Shown here in pieces: positions 35,916 through 47,900 of a DNA stretch of 64,000 nt (within the stretch, counting starts at the first letter, position 1; every line of letters begins with the position of its first letter). The notes beneath the pieces were generated by a model. The model did not search any database. It saw only the letters and a list, made by a program, of their open reading frames with translations, and was not told the DNA's origin. The position numbers and the translations under genes were made by a program. Origin of the DNA: Lichtheimia corymbifera B2541 (taxonomy: Eukaryota > Mucoromycota > Mucoromycetes > Mucorales > Lichtheimiaceae). The DNA is taken from assembly GCA_000697475.1 (NCBI GenBank), contig JNEU01000802.1:1-64000 (forward strand), written 5' to 3'.

Positions 35916-37316
35916 GATAAATAAAAAAGATATGTGTTGTGTGTCTGTGTATTCTCTCTTGAGTCTCTTGTATCGGTATCTCTTGTTCGCGGGGGGAAAA
36001 GAGAGAGAAGCTAGTGTCACCAAGTGCGGATGAGGAGGAGATGGAGAGACCTTGAGCCGTAGCAACGATAGTAGATGTGTGCGATAATTCCCTCAATCAA
36101 ATAACAGCCAAATCTCAGGCAAGCCAAGGAGGAAAGCCTCGCCGGTTGTATAAGCTGAAAACAAGTCTGGTTTCTGAAGTCGTGATGGGCGACGACGGGT
36201 CTGATTAAGTACAGCCCGCGAAATGCGTAAAACGATAAGTGAAAAAAGAGTAAAGAAACTTGCTGAAGTGTACTGTTCAGAGATTGTACTTCAGCAGTGA
36301 ATAGATGGTGAAAGAATATTTAAAAAAGAGAGCTTGGAAAGCAAGTTGTAGATGAGGAACACTTGTGGGAGAGAGAGAAGGGAAAAAGAAAACACGCCGT
36401 TCCTTCCAATAGCAAAATTCTTCTCTTTTCTTCTCATACACACACGCACGCATCATCATCATCACCGATTCCGATACTTGGCGGTTTTGCTTGTATGCTG
36501 TGAGACCCCCTTTGTTAGTACCTATAAGCTCCTTAATCGTGGGATCCACAAATATCGATGGTTACAGTAAAAATACTGCGTCGCACATAATACTCTTTTT
36601 GCAACCATCCGATCCGAGTTTTTTCCTAGTCCATATTAAGCATACAGGTGTCTGCGGAACATATAATGACGCCCCATGGCCCATTTATACTCTGCTGTTT
36701 GCATCGAAAAGAATTATCATCTCACTGATTTGGAATACATATCACGTTACGAGAATGAGACTTTTTCTACGATGTCGTCAATTTAGAGGATCTCGTGGTC
36801 CTTGCTACTACTCAACACCGCTTTTGCACCCTGGTCTCTCATGATCCAAACGTGGCCAGGTACAACCACCATTCTCATACCAGGTAGTCAATCCAGACTT
36901 GACTTTGCGACACAATAGTATAAGGCAGCAACCTTGGTATCCCTATTTATGACTCATTGAACTTCTTGTAATGCTTAATTAACGTCACCCATGAATGGCC
37001 AACATATGCTCTGAACTAGTGCTACACATATAAGGGTCGGTGGCTGTTCTCGGTTATCATCAATGAAAGAAATGTAATTATGGAATTATGTATTAAAGCA
37101 TATGATGCTTACAATTTTCTATAAGCATTATCCTAGTATGGATATTGACACTGTGGTTAATACATAGTGGCGAGAGAAACTTTGAGACATGTTGCCATGT
37201 GGCACATATTATCATGTGAAAATTAGCTGGGTTGTACGAACGAGGTCTGAGCGCAATTTTATGGCTGGATGTGTTGTTTGCAGCTCTCTTGTCACATTCT
37301 TTCTCCTTCAGACACA
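35916..37316. other. divergent promoter region, no supported gene
   Basis: 1.4 kb between ornithine decarboxylase and DGAT2. No frame looks like a protein. Pyrimidine/purine-rich tracts occur near the decarboxylase start (36001-36020). Nothing else is recognised. Confidence 0.45.
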
Positions 37317-38635
37317 ATGATGGAAAACACTACCGATACCACTACTACCACTACTACCCCAAAATCAAAGATACGATGGGCACCACTTAATATCCCTCTG
37401 GAACGTCGACTGCAAATGATGGCTCTCTGCACATGGTTCTTTAACCTCTGGATATGCTTGCTTGTTTTTGGATACCTATGGACATTTCCTTGGCTCTGGC
37501 CTTTTCTTATTGCCTACCTTACCTTTGTGTATTTTGACAAGGCCCCTGAAATGGGTGGGCGTCGAGTCGAATGGGTACGGCGCCTTCCTACTTGGAAGTA
37601 CTTTGCCAATTACTTTCCTGCCAAGCTAATCAAGGTACATATCATGTAAGTTGTCAGTTTCGAGAGGCTCATATCTATCATTATGATATAGGAGCAAGAT
37701 TTGGATCCAAAAAAGAATTACGTATTCGGATACCACCCTCATGGTATTATTTCATTGGGTGCTGTTGCAAGTTTCGCTACAGAAGCCACTGGTTTCTCGA
37801 CCCAATTCCCTGGGATCATTCCGTCACTACTCACATTGACCAGGTACATACATACAACGTGATTTGGTTTACGTGCATATATGTATCTAACATTGTCATA
37901 TCCCAGCAACTTTCGTCTACCCTTGTATCGTGATTTAATCATGGCCATGGGCATGGCTTCGGTGTCACGTTCTTCATGCGAGAAGATTCTGTCTTCAGGT
38001 CCTGGCCGCTCTATCGTCATTGTCATTGGAGGAGCTGCCGAGTCATTATATGCACGACCTGGTACAGCAGACTTGACACTCAAACGGCGCTTAGGCTTCA
38101 TCCGCCTTGCTATCAAGCAAAATGCACCTTTGGTACCTGTTTTCTCTTTTGGAGAAAACGAGCTGTTTGAACAAATGGACAATTCAAAAGGATCCACAGT
38201 ATGGAAAGTACAAAAGAAGATGCAAGCCATCCTAGGATATACCCTTCCATTATTCCATGCACGTGGCGTGTTTAATTGTAAGACTTTTTATTTTGCTTCA
38301 TTCTTCTTCTATGCGTGGTCGGTCTTTGTTCTCATTACTAAACAATGCGGCATATATAGATGACATGGGCCTTGTTCCTTTTAGACATCCAATTGTCACC
38401 GTTGGTATGTCTCGTATCGCATGTATTGTGTGTGTGATCAAGTAATTGACATTATACATGATTAGTTGGCAAGCCTATTTCTGTCCCAAAATTGGAGGAA
38501 GGTCAAAAGGAGCCTACAGATGAACAGCTGCAAGCTGTGCAAGATGCATACATTTTGGGACTGCAAGAGATATACGACAAGTACAAGGATACCTACGCCA
38601 AGGACCGGAAGCGAGATTTGAGAATCATTGAGTAG
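37317..38635 (+). CDS. diacylglycerol O-acyltransferase, DGAT2 family
   Basis: Exons 37317-37634, 37692-37843, 37907-38277, 38360-38404, 38466-38635; 351 residues. After a Thr-rich N-terminus a membrane hairpin (WFFNLWICLLVFGYLW, WPFLIAYLTFVYF) anchors the enzyme in the ER or lipid droplet. The active-site motif YHPHG follows in exon 2, then RSIVIVIGGAAESL and PVFSFGENELF, which are DGAT2 signatures. It transfers acyl-CoA to diacylglycerol, the last step of triacylglycerol synthesis, and fits an oleaginous fungus. Two in-frame ATGs sit in tandem at 37317 and 37320; an upstream in-frame ATG at 37269 would add 16 residues and is less likely. Confidence 0.96.
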
Positions 38636-38965
38636 ATCATCGTAAACGCATTAAATTCTGTTTTTGTAAGAACGTAACTAGCTAGCCGGGTTGTTGCTAG
38701 CTCGCTCATAAACTTTCGAATAGCTTAACACTGCCTAATCATATACTGGACAGCTTAATAGAACATATTTGCGTAATAGCGTTCACGTTTATTTGAATCT
38801 AGAGTGATGTATAACAATATCCGGTTGTTTTACCGTTAGCATTAAAGAGGCTCAGTCAGCACTTTCACGTGGATGTGGTGTATGTTACTCAAAATGTCGG
38901 GCATAAGTTCACCGTTTCAAAAAAGGTTGCTTTTTGATCTCTTTTCCCCCTCTCTTTTCCTTCCC
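38636..38965. other. intergenic, small stem-loop near the DGAT2 end
   Basis: AGCTAGC and GCTAGCT (about 38679-38702) can pair into a 7-bp stem. The rest is 3' flank plus promoter of the next same-strand gene. Confidence 0.35.
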
Positions 38966-40136
38966 ATGGCAACCGTATCAACCACCGACGTTTTCCAAAA
39001 GAATCTCTTTGCTGGCCGTGTATTACTCTGTTCGGGAGGAGGAAGTGGCATTTGCCGTGGCATGACCGAAGCCATGGTGCGACATGGCGCTAAGGCTGTC
39101 ATTGTCAGTAGAACGTAAGTCTTGGAATGGGCATGCATGCCAACTTGTTTTCTCATTATGCAGTTGAGCAGGTTATCAAAGCTAGAGAAGGCTGCAAAAG
39201 AAATGCGTGAAGCCACGGGTGGTGATGTATTGTAAGTGATGCAATAATGAAATGTAGTAGTAGCTAATAATGAAACTAGTCCTGTTGCTGCTGATGTACG
39301 TAAACCTGAGCAAGTGGAACAAGCTGTCGCCAAAGCCATCGAAAAGTTTGGACGCATCGATTATTTGATCAATGGAGCTGCAGGCAACTTTTTGGCACCG
39401 TTTGAAAACCTTTCATACAACGCATTTCGTACCGTCATCGAGATCGATCTATTGGGCACCTTCAACCTCACCAAGGCCACTCTCGAACATCTCAAGGCTT
39501 CCAAAGGTGCAATCATCAATGTCAGTGCAACATTACATTACAAGGGAATGCCCTTTGTTCAACATGCTGGTGCAGCCAAGGCAGCTATTGATGTAGGTCC
39601 TAGTAGTAGAAGATGGAATGTGGATCAATCAACCATCCTGTCATAGGCATTGACTAAGCACTGGGCTGTTGAGCTAGGTCCTTATGGGATTCGTATGTAT
39701 ACGAAGAGTAGTGTTGCCATCATAGTGACAGTGTACTAATTGACCACTGCGTACATAGGTGTAAATGGTATTGCTCCTGGTCCAATCGTAAGTATATTCA
39801 TGGATGATACAATGTTTGGATTACTTAGATGATATCTATTAGGCTGCAACTGAGGGTATTAAGCGGGTCGTGGGTGAGAATATGACTCAAGAGTCGATCC
39901 CAGTACAGGTAAGGGTGATGACAAACGTGAATTGACAACAACATTTGCTAACATCCACGTGATCACAGCGTACCGGTGAGATTGAAGACATTGCACAATC
40001 GACAGTATTTCTCTTTTCACAAGGCGCAAGCTATATTACAGGTGTTACGTTGACTGTGGATGGTGGCGAATGGCTTACTTCATACCCTCCGGGTTATCCT
40101 ACTTCAGTGCTAAAGCCAACTCATAGCAAATTGTGA
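38966..40136 (+). CDS. peroxisomal 2,4-dienoyl-CoA reductase (SPS19/DECR2-like), PTS1
   Basis: Exons 38966-39114, 39172-39231, 39280-39592, 39647-39692, 39759-39787, 39843-39908, 39969-40136; 276 residues. It is a short-chain dehydrogenase/reductase with the NADP-binding [21 protein letters not shown], and [15 protein letters not shown]. As in dienoyl-CoA reductases the usual catalytic Tyr is absent and a Lys in AGAAKAAID takes its place. The C-terminus is HSKL, a peroxisomal targeting signal type 1. It reduces 2,4-dienoyl-CoA intermediates so that polyunsaturated fatty acids can enter beta-oxidation. It lies next to DGAT2, its functional opposite, though both are independently transcribed. 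Start 38966 is chosen over an in-frame ATG at 38873, which would add an unlikely 31-residue leader. Confidence 0.95.
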
Positions 40137-41318
40137 TACATCATTAGCTAGCAATTCGTTATTGGAACAAAGAGATAAAGATCAACAGCTGATATTATAC
40201 CTATAAATGTATTGCATGATTGCTTCTTTTTCTTGTACAGGTTTGATCAGAGGATAGCTTCGCTTTATTATTACTCAAGGAAAAAATTGGAAGGTGGGTG
40301 CTTAGAATGCAAGGTGATGAAATAGCAATACATTCTAGGAGTGAAATGGAAGCGGACAATGACAGCCGTTCCAAGCTTGGGGATCATTGTTGTTGCTTGG
40401 CAAAAAACTCCCGGCTAATGATGGCTCTTTATTTCTCCTTCTTAAGAGTGACTTTTACTAACCCCAAAATTACAACATTGCATTGACCGCCAAATAGGGA
40501 TGAAATGATCGAGGTGCTACTAAATGTGGATGTCGATCAGAAATGTCAAATGTAGATGGTGGTTCACAGCGCACGAGAAAATATCCCGATAATCAAGCCG
40601 ATGTAGTACGAAGATAAACGTGCATGATAGTGGAAGACTGTTAGAGGAACGTGCATTTAGGTTATAAAATATGGGCTGTTTGCTAATTGGAAAGACTCCA
40701 GATATAAATGTAAATGCAGCTTAAAGCGAAATGATTGCTTTGAAACATGTCATTTTGCGTACGAGTGTTTATATTTGAGAGAAATAAAGGTATCCCATGC
40801 AGAAATGGGCTGCTGCTGCTGCACTCATCAATTGATGCATCACCCCCTTCTTCCACCGGCAGTGAACTGCATGCACACATTTTTCGTAAGCATTAATATG
40901 TCATGATATATTCACAAGGGGAAAAGCTTGTGTAAGGAGGGAGAATAAGGTGAGGAGAGAGAGGGGAAACGGTATAGGTGGACGTGTATTTTCTGCGTGA
41001 GTGTGTGTGAATGAATGCAAGTGAAGGTGAGTGTGTGAGTGTGTGCGTGTGGTTAAAGTGTCGTTCTTGGAAGGGGAAGAGGAAGAGGGGGGCAATGAAG
41101 TATTAGTAGCTGCCCGAGTGGGTGGATATAGACGACAATCGCCAAACTTGCCATTTGAAAGCCTCCTTAGACTTATATTGCACGAACCTCTTTCCCCTCC
41201 CTTTGGTTTTCTTTCTTTTTCTTCTTCACCACCACCACCACCACCACTCTATCACCGACTCACTCACTCAATAAACCATAGCCCATTGCAGAGCAGTAGT
41301 GTGTGTCGCATTCTTCGC
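40137..41318. other. intergenic, no supported gene
   Basis: 1.2 kb. A CTG-type tract (GCTGCTGCTGC) lies at about 40810-40820, a GT/GA-rich purine tract at 40930-41090 and a CCA tract at 41229-41246. Open frames here are translated low-complexity DNA. Confidence 0.45.
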
Positions 41319-43027
41319 ATGTCAACTGATTGTTCTCCTGATTCGCCATCAACGACGTGCAGGCGTCGACGAGGGAGCTCTATACAGCTATTACGAACGG
41401 CTCACAATGACAGTTGTTTACCACACAAAGACACTCGAGAATTGGCACAGAAACGGTTTATGCGTTGGACAGCGTGCTTTGGTTTCGTAGCCAAGCTAAA
41501 AAAGTCAAAACACAAGCTGGAGTTGCCATCGTTGCCTGAAAGTATGATACGCCGCCACAGCAGTGCTGTAACACAGTCGGATCGATCATGTTCCACAGCA
41601 ACCACACCATCATCACGTCAATCACCCGCACGGCCCATGTCACAACTGGTGGAGCGTTATGATCAAGATTCTTCTTCATTAGGTATAATCCATGATAACA
41701 TCTAGAAAAGACATTTACTCATCCCTCACATCTCCTTTTACTACACATAGCAACAGGGTTTCCATGGAAGGATCAAACGCCGCCGTTGCTCTATCACCAA
41801 AATCAGCAGTTCCCTTCACCAGCCACGCCATTGTCAGCCCTATCACCTCCACCTCGACATGCAATGAAGGAACGTTCACGTAGCTTGACAGTCGATGATA
41901 CACCACCACCTTGGCCTTCAGATTCTTCAATCCCATCGCCTAAACCTAGAAGAAAAGCAAATACCATTGGTCGCTCGCTTGCATTACGCCTTTCACTTGA
42001 CGTGGAACAGCATTATTCTTCTAGTATCGCATCCAACAATAGCAGCAGCGATTGTATGAAAAAGCAACATGGTCAAGAAGATGGTTATTCAAGTGCTTGC
42101 GATACCTCAGAACACAGCAAACATGACACAAGCAGTAGCAATAGCACTAGCACTGGCAGCAGCATCACCAGCAGCAGTAGCAGCAGTGGTCGTAGTAGTA
42201 GTAGTGCAACAACAGCAAGCAGCAGTATATCTCCTGATCAACAACAACAACAACAACGACAACAACGACATAAACTGCGATTATCATCCATTGAAGCACC
42301 TCCTTCTCCAAAGCTTCCTGAAAAGAGATTGTCACTAAAGGAAAGGCGACAGCGTGTCAGCACTGTTATACCTGATATCGAGAAATTGACCATTTCAGTC
42401 AACGACAATGAATCCTCTGCTACAACAAGTGCAGCTGCATACCCTGGAAAACACAATGAAAGAGAATACGATGATGACGATGACGATGATGATGATGACG
42501 ACGATGACTATGATGATTTATTGAACGAATTCCAATTACCATCCGAGATCTTACCTACCATGGCCAACAAGGAGAAGAGAAGAAGCCAGGAGTATCATCA
42601 ACATCAACAACAACAACAACGTCGTCCATCTATCCCATTCCCAACACCGAGAATATCCACTGATAACTCAAGACAAGAAGCGATGGATGCATTGGAAGGG
42701 ACTCATAGGGTGGTGGATAATACAACGCCTCGGCCATCAATGGATATTGTACGTGACAAGGCATATTATGACGCTGTTGTGGCAGGTACATTACATCGTC
42801 GGCCATGGAATCAGTTTCTTCGAGCACAGTCAATGATTGTCGGGGACAATGAAGGCGACTTCAAGGAGACTCAGCAGCAACATGATCAACATTATCTGTC
42901 ATCACCAGCGATTCATCATGAAAAGGAGAATCGGACAAGGGCATCTTCAGCCATTTTCAATCATCGACCCTCCTTGGTCTATTTTCCGCCTTCACCCAAT
43001 TCCATCGAATCGTATTACAACTCATAG
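41319..43027 (+). CDS. large low-complexity (Ser/Gln/Asp-rich) protein, unrecognised
   Basis: Exons 41319-41682 and 41751-43027, intron 41683-41750; 546 residues. The N-terminal 120 residues are basic and contain RELAQKRFMRWTACFGFVAKLKK, the only part that looks folded or membrane-associating. The rest is disordered: RRKANTIGRSLALRLSLD, a Ser-rich run of about 40 residues, Gln runs and an uninterrupted run of 13 Asp. Short conserved-looking words (PSPKLPEKRLSLKERRQR, IPDIEKLTISV, PWNQFLRAQSM) may be binding motifs or phosphosites. No domain is recognised; a cytoskeletal or signalling adaptor is possible but unsupported. Confidence 0.7.
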
Positions 43028-43284
43028 CAGCAGCAACATCCATCAACTATCACGATTCCCAAAAAGAAGTCTGGTTACTTTTTTCTCTACACCACAACCC
43101 ATTCTTTTCTTCCCTTGTTTCCCCCTAACATACCTCATTTATCCCCCCATCTTTTTTTTTCTTTTTACCCAACCCCTTCTTTTACAAAGATATATGCATT
43201 CTGTGTGTTCTCTCTCTCTCTCTCTCTCTCTTTCTCCATTTCCCTTTAGCACTCACTCACTCTCTCTCTCCTTGATAATAAAGT
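43028..43284. repeat. CT-rich convergent 3' region
   Basis: A (CT)n tract (about 43209-43231) and further TC-rich sequence lie between the stops of two convergent genes. Confidence 0.6.
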
Positions 43285-44271
43285 CTATTGTTTGATTTTA
43301 CCACCTTGATCTAGATATTCCTTATAATACTTTTTGAAGCTAGCTGTCACCTCCTCAGAAGTGGTATCCTTGGCATAACAATCGACGAATTTGCCTTCAG
43401 GGTCCATGAGGTAGAAGAAGATTGAATGATCCACCAAATAATCTTCGCCTTCAGCTACATTGGGTGGCGATGACACATAAACACGGAACGACTTTGCAAC
43501 CTTGCGAATTTCATCTTGATCGCCCGTTAAGCCAATCATGTCGGGGTGGAAATCTTTGACATATTCCTTGACAACTTCGGGAGTATCACGACGGGGATCA
43601 CATGTGATGAACACAGGGACCAATGCATTATTTCCCAAGTCAGCCTCTATAATAGATAGATAGGTGAGTATTCAATGTAGAGGACAACAAGAAGAATGAG
43701 TTACAACTTACTCGTTTGATCGACCACTTCGGACATCTTATCCAATTCATCTGGGCAGATATCGGGACAATGCGTGAATCCGAAATAAACCATGTAAAAT
43801 CGTCCTGCGAGATCGGTTGTGCTATCGAATCGTTGACCGGTCTCGGCATTCACCAAGTTAAAAGGACCTCCAATCTTCGGTTTGCCATAGGCCTTGACAG
43901 TTTCACGTGCCTTTTCCTCGCCTAATCAATCCTTGTTGTTGAGTTGTTGTCATTCATTCACGCATATAGCCTGTTATATACATACGTTCTTTTTGTACAC
44001 GCTCCTTTTCAGATCTGAAATACAGCAATAAACCTGCTCCTGTGCCAACAAAGACAGCAGCTGCCTTCCAAGTAAAGGGCTATGTTATAAAGACCGTTAG
44101 ACCCTCCGATCTCGATCGTGGTCATTTCCAGCCATAATGTATACATACACCGGTTGTAGCACGGCTACGCATTTTATCTTCACTTGTCGCCATGCATCGT
44201 CGTGCAATGGTAGGACGGAAAGCGGGTCTACGCGATGCGTTAAGCGCGGTACGCAAGGTAGTTCTCAACAT
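43285..44271 (-). CDS. mitochondrial copper chaperone SCO1/SCO2 (cytochrome c oxidase assembly)
   Basis: Exons 44271-44149, 44079-43986, 43921-43712, 43646-43285; 262 residues. The N-terminus is basic and Ser/Thr/Ala-rich (LRTTLRTALNASRRPAF), a mitochondrial presequence. One membrane helix follows (AAAVFVGTGAGLLLYF), then a thioredoxin-like domain in the intermembrane space. It contains FGFTHCPDICPDEL with the Cu-binding CxxxC, VFITCDPRRDTP and the third ligand His in YLVDHSIFFY. SCO proteins deliver copper to the CuA site of COX2. The first donor is GTATGT right after GGT (44148), giving TGPFTW across the junction. Confidence 0.96.
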
Positions 44272-44661
44272 GGGTGGTGGTAAGGTAAACTGAGATAAAA
44301 GGACAACAAAATGCTGAGTGACGACGTACCCATTCCGCTCAATTTGGTCGGTATCCGGTCCATCCACCCACCGTATTCCGGACAACACGCACTACCATTA
44401 ATGTTGGGGGTGTTGAATGTTGTTATCATTATAATGGGGAGGAGAGAGAAAGAGAGAAAAAGTATATAATGAAGGAGACATGTGCATAGATGAATGTAAG
44501 CATGTCTTGTCTATTTACGTGGAACAAGCCGAAGATGTCAATTCATCGATTAGTACATGTGGCAGGATGCCAGTCAAAGTAGGATGGGGATACACAACAC
44601 AGTGGTTTTGTGTGGGACAAGGAATTGAATTTAGGAAGCATCCAAGAAGGGAAATAGCTTT

Positions 44662-44711
<50 letters not shown>

Positions 44712-44934
44712 TAACCAAAAAGGCCCGCTGTGCGCACACACACACACTTTCACTCTCACTCTCACATACATACACACAGATACCACCTATCCCATCGTGA
44801 GACAACAACAACAACAGCACCAACAGCTACTCGATCTAGTCGCATCTTGAGAGTTTGCCACCCATCACCACCACTCATTCCGCTTTACGCGAGATCAAGT
44901 CTTCCCATTTGGGCAGTTTTCAACACCTCCCTCC
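44272..44934. other. divergent promoter with a long (CT)n tract
   Basis: The region between SCO1 and the Ssk1-like gene contains (CT)n at about 44664-44707 and CA-rich sequence at 44734-44780. No gene is supported. Confidence 0.55.
44664..44707 (+). repeat. (CT)n microsatellite, about 44 bp
   Basis: An uninterrupted CT dinucleotide run, the longest simple repeat in the window. It lies about 230 bases before the Ssk1-like ATG. Confidence 0.9.
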
Positions 44935-47900
44935 ATGCCATCAACACCAGCCTCACCTGTCAGTCATGCTACCAAGGACAATTCAATCGACTCTGATGAA
45001 AAAGCCAAAAAGTCAATAACCATGCACAAAGAGACTCGACCGGATGATGATGACAACGATTCGATACCACCACATCCAGATACTCGACCCCATTTATCAT
45101 ATCTACGATCCGAATGGACGTCGCAAGATCTTCGAGCACCTGGTAGTAATGATGAGGAGCAGATATTACCGCAGCGTATTATTCTTCCAGCGTATACTGC
45201 ATCATCAGCGATTGAAGATGAAGTCTATCGGTTACAAGTGGGTGCATCGGGTTTATGTTTGACAGCAATGATGATCACGAGTTTGAATGGGGAGGGCCAT
45301 GTTATTCAATATGCTCCGCCTCTCCTTGGTCTCTACTGGCTCGTGTTGACCGCCATCATTATTTACACGCGACATGACAGCAACATGGATCATCTCCTCC
45401 CCCTTCGTCTTGCACAACAGGGTGCATTATTCTCAGTAGCTATCATCATACCCACTATCACAACTACTACTATTGCTTCTATCTCCTCCTTGCTCATGGC
45501 ATCTATCAGCCTTTGCTTATTCTTCGTCACTAAAAGAATCCAACACGCGAATGCAATCCAGCAACAACATCATATCCAGCAACACGCATCAGCTCAAAAG
45601 GTGGTGGATGAAGCTGTACACAATCTGGCCAATCGACGATTCTCGTTTCTATCCATCGTATCACAAGAAGTACAAGATGCAGCACTCATGGTCATCACCA
45701 CTTTGGAACAATTCTCACCTTCCACCATCCTCACCAATACTCACGAGTTATTGAGTGCTTGTTCAATCGCTGTCCCCATAGCCAGTATTTCAGCCATCAA
45801 CACTACCATCAAACAAGTATGCTATATCAGCTCCCATTTGCAATTGTTGGCTCGCTTGCTTCAAGAAGGGAAACATGAATCGACTACAGCTCCTTCCTCC
45901 TCTGAGATTGGACCGATACGAAGCAATGTCTCTGTCGAATTTGATATCGGTGACCTGGTACAAAACGTGGGAGATGCAATGGCTGGCATGGCGGCTAAGC
46001 TTGATGTCAATTTGATCCTCTATCACTTTGACAATGGAATGCATTATACCAATGTGATGGGTGATGAAGGTGCTATTCGTCATGGATTATTGGATGTAAG
46101 TGTCTTTTAGGATTGACCAAGGTCGAGGACTAACATTGCTTGCTGCATGATGGATTTATAGTTATTGCGGAATATTCTGGAAGGCTGTACGCCTGGTGCA
46201 TGCATTGAGCTTGGATTGAACCTTGAATCATCGGACACAACGGGCAAACTTATCATCACATTTGAGATCACGCATACAGCATCACCTGCTATCCCCGACA
46301 GCCTCACATCTGCATTATTGCCCAATGCCAACTTGACAGTCAAGCTTCTCGAATACTTGGGTGGTCAATTGGAGGTGACTTGTGTGGGGAAGAATCGAAC
46401 ACGCTACAACATCACAGTGGAAATGGAACCAGGTCATAATGGCAATCACCGGAAACTACTCTTGTTGGAGGAGCCAACATTGTCATTATACAAGCAGTAT
46501 CCAAGTGTCAAGTTTTCAAATGAACCCACATTGGAGGAGCTCAATCGTTTCATTGACAGCCTCAAAGGACTCAAAATGGTGTTGCATGCTAGAAAACGTA
46601 GCATTTTTGCTCGTCATCTTACAAGTTGCCTTGCAAGCTGGAATGTCGATATCAGCCACGTGCCCGTAGTCAGCATCGCAACATCTACTGCATCTGATGG
46701 TACGACACCCACGAGTGAAGATGCCGGTACAGCAACAACGGGTGGTGATACTCCTGGTACTCCTGAAACGCCTGCAACGACATCCACTTGTCAATCGCCT
46801 CAACCGAGCAGCCAACAACAACAACAACAGCCTCAAGTACCATCACCTGCTATTGCAGAAGAGCAATTGCATTCTATTCCACCCACATTTGTATTGATTG
46901 ATGACGATGTTGAGACTTTGGAACGTAAACTACGCGAGTTTCGTAATCAACCACCTGCTTCAGCTCATGCATTGCAACACCATCAGCAGCTACGTCGACA
47001 TAAATCATCTCGATCAACATCAGGTGGAGGACCTGCTCCAAACTTTTTCCATCAAGGCACCGTTGCTATTATTCATTTTACATCGCTTACCAATTATAAG
47101 CGTGTACGTGATGCTATTCGTTATTTTTCATCATCACCCACGATGCCACCATTCTCAATGCCACGTCTTGTTGTTGTACCAAAGCCTGCAGGTCCACGTC
47201 GTTTCTTGACAGCATTACACACTGCATGGCATAATTCAGTTGTTGAACCACAGTTCATGCCAATCGCCACATCACCTCTCAGTCCTACGCCACATTCAAT
47301 TGCATCCGTGTTCCAACAACCACGTTCTGGTACAGGTGCTGAGTCGCCTGCTGTTCCTGGTACACCTGCCGCCGCTATGGAAACACCTCATTCGGATAGG
47401 AGTTCTCATCGTAGCTCACCTGGAGAGGCATCTCGAAGACAACGACCTGGTAGTGGTATCTATAGTCCACCTGCAATCTTGGAAGGAGCAGCATCCTCTG
47501 CTGATACGGGCAATTATTTCCCAATGATGGGTGCTACAGCAGCAACAGCAACATCATCATCGGCAACTGGACAATCTTCACCAGGTCAAGGCAGTGGTGC
47601 AACATCACTTCATCATCGTGCAGTTGCTGCAGCTGCTGCAGCTGGAAGAAGACGTTCACACACAGATCACGCACTTCAACCACCATCACAACAAGATCTC
47701 AAACAGCCTTTGGATGCTACAGCACCATCTCCACCTCCACCTGCTACAACATCTTCTCAACCGCCGCTTACTCCAGGTGAAACACCTCATCAACCTAGTA
47801 CTTCCGCTGAGGCACACGCACATGATACAACAGCAGCCATCCATGATCATCCTGAATCAAATGCTGTATCGGTGGATAAAACAAGCCCTCTTCAAGGACA

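Noticed and set aside
41031..41318. In-frame upstream extension of the low-complexity protein
   Set aside because: The extension translates GT/GA- and CCA-rich promoter DNA (VRVVKVSFLEGEEEE, SSSPPPPPP); the ATG at 41319 is a better start.
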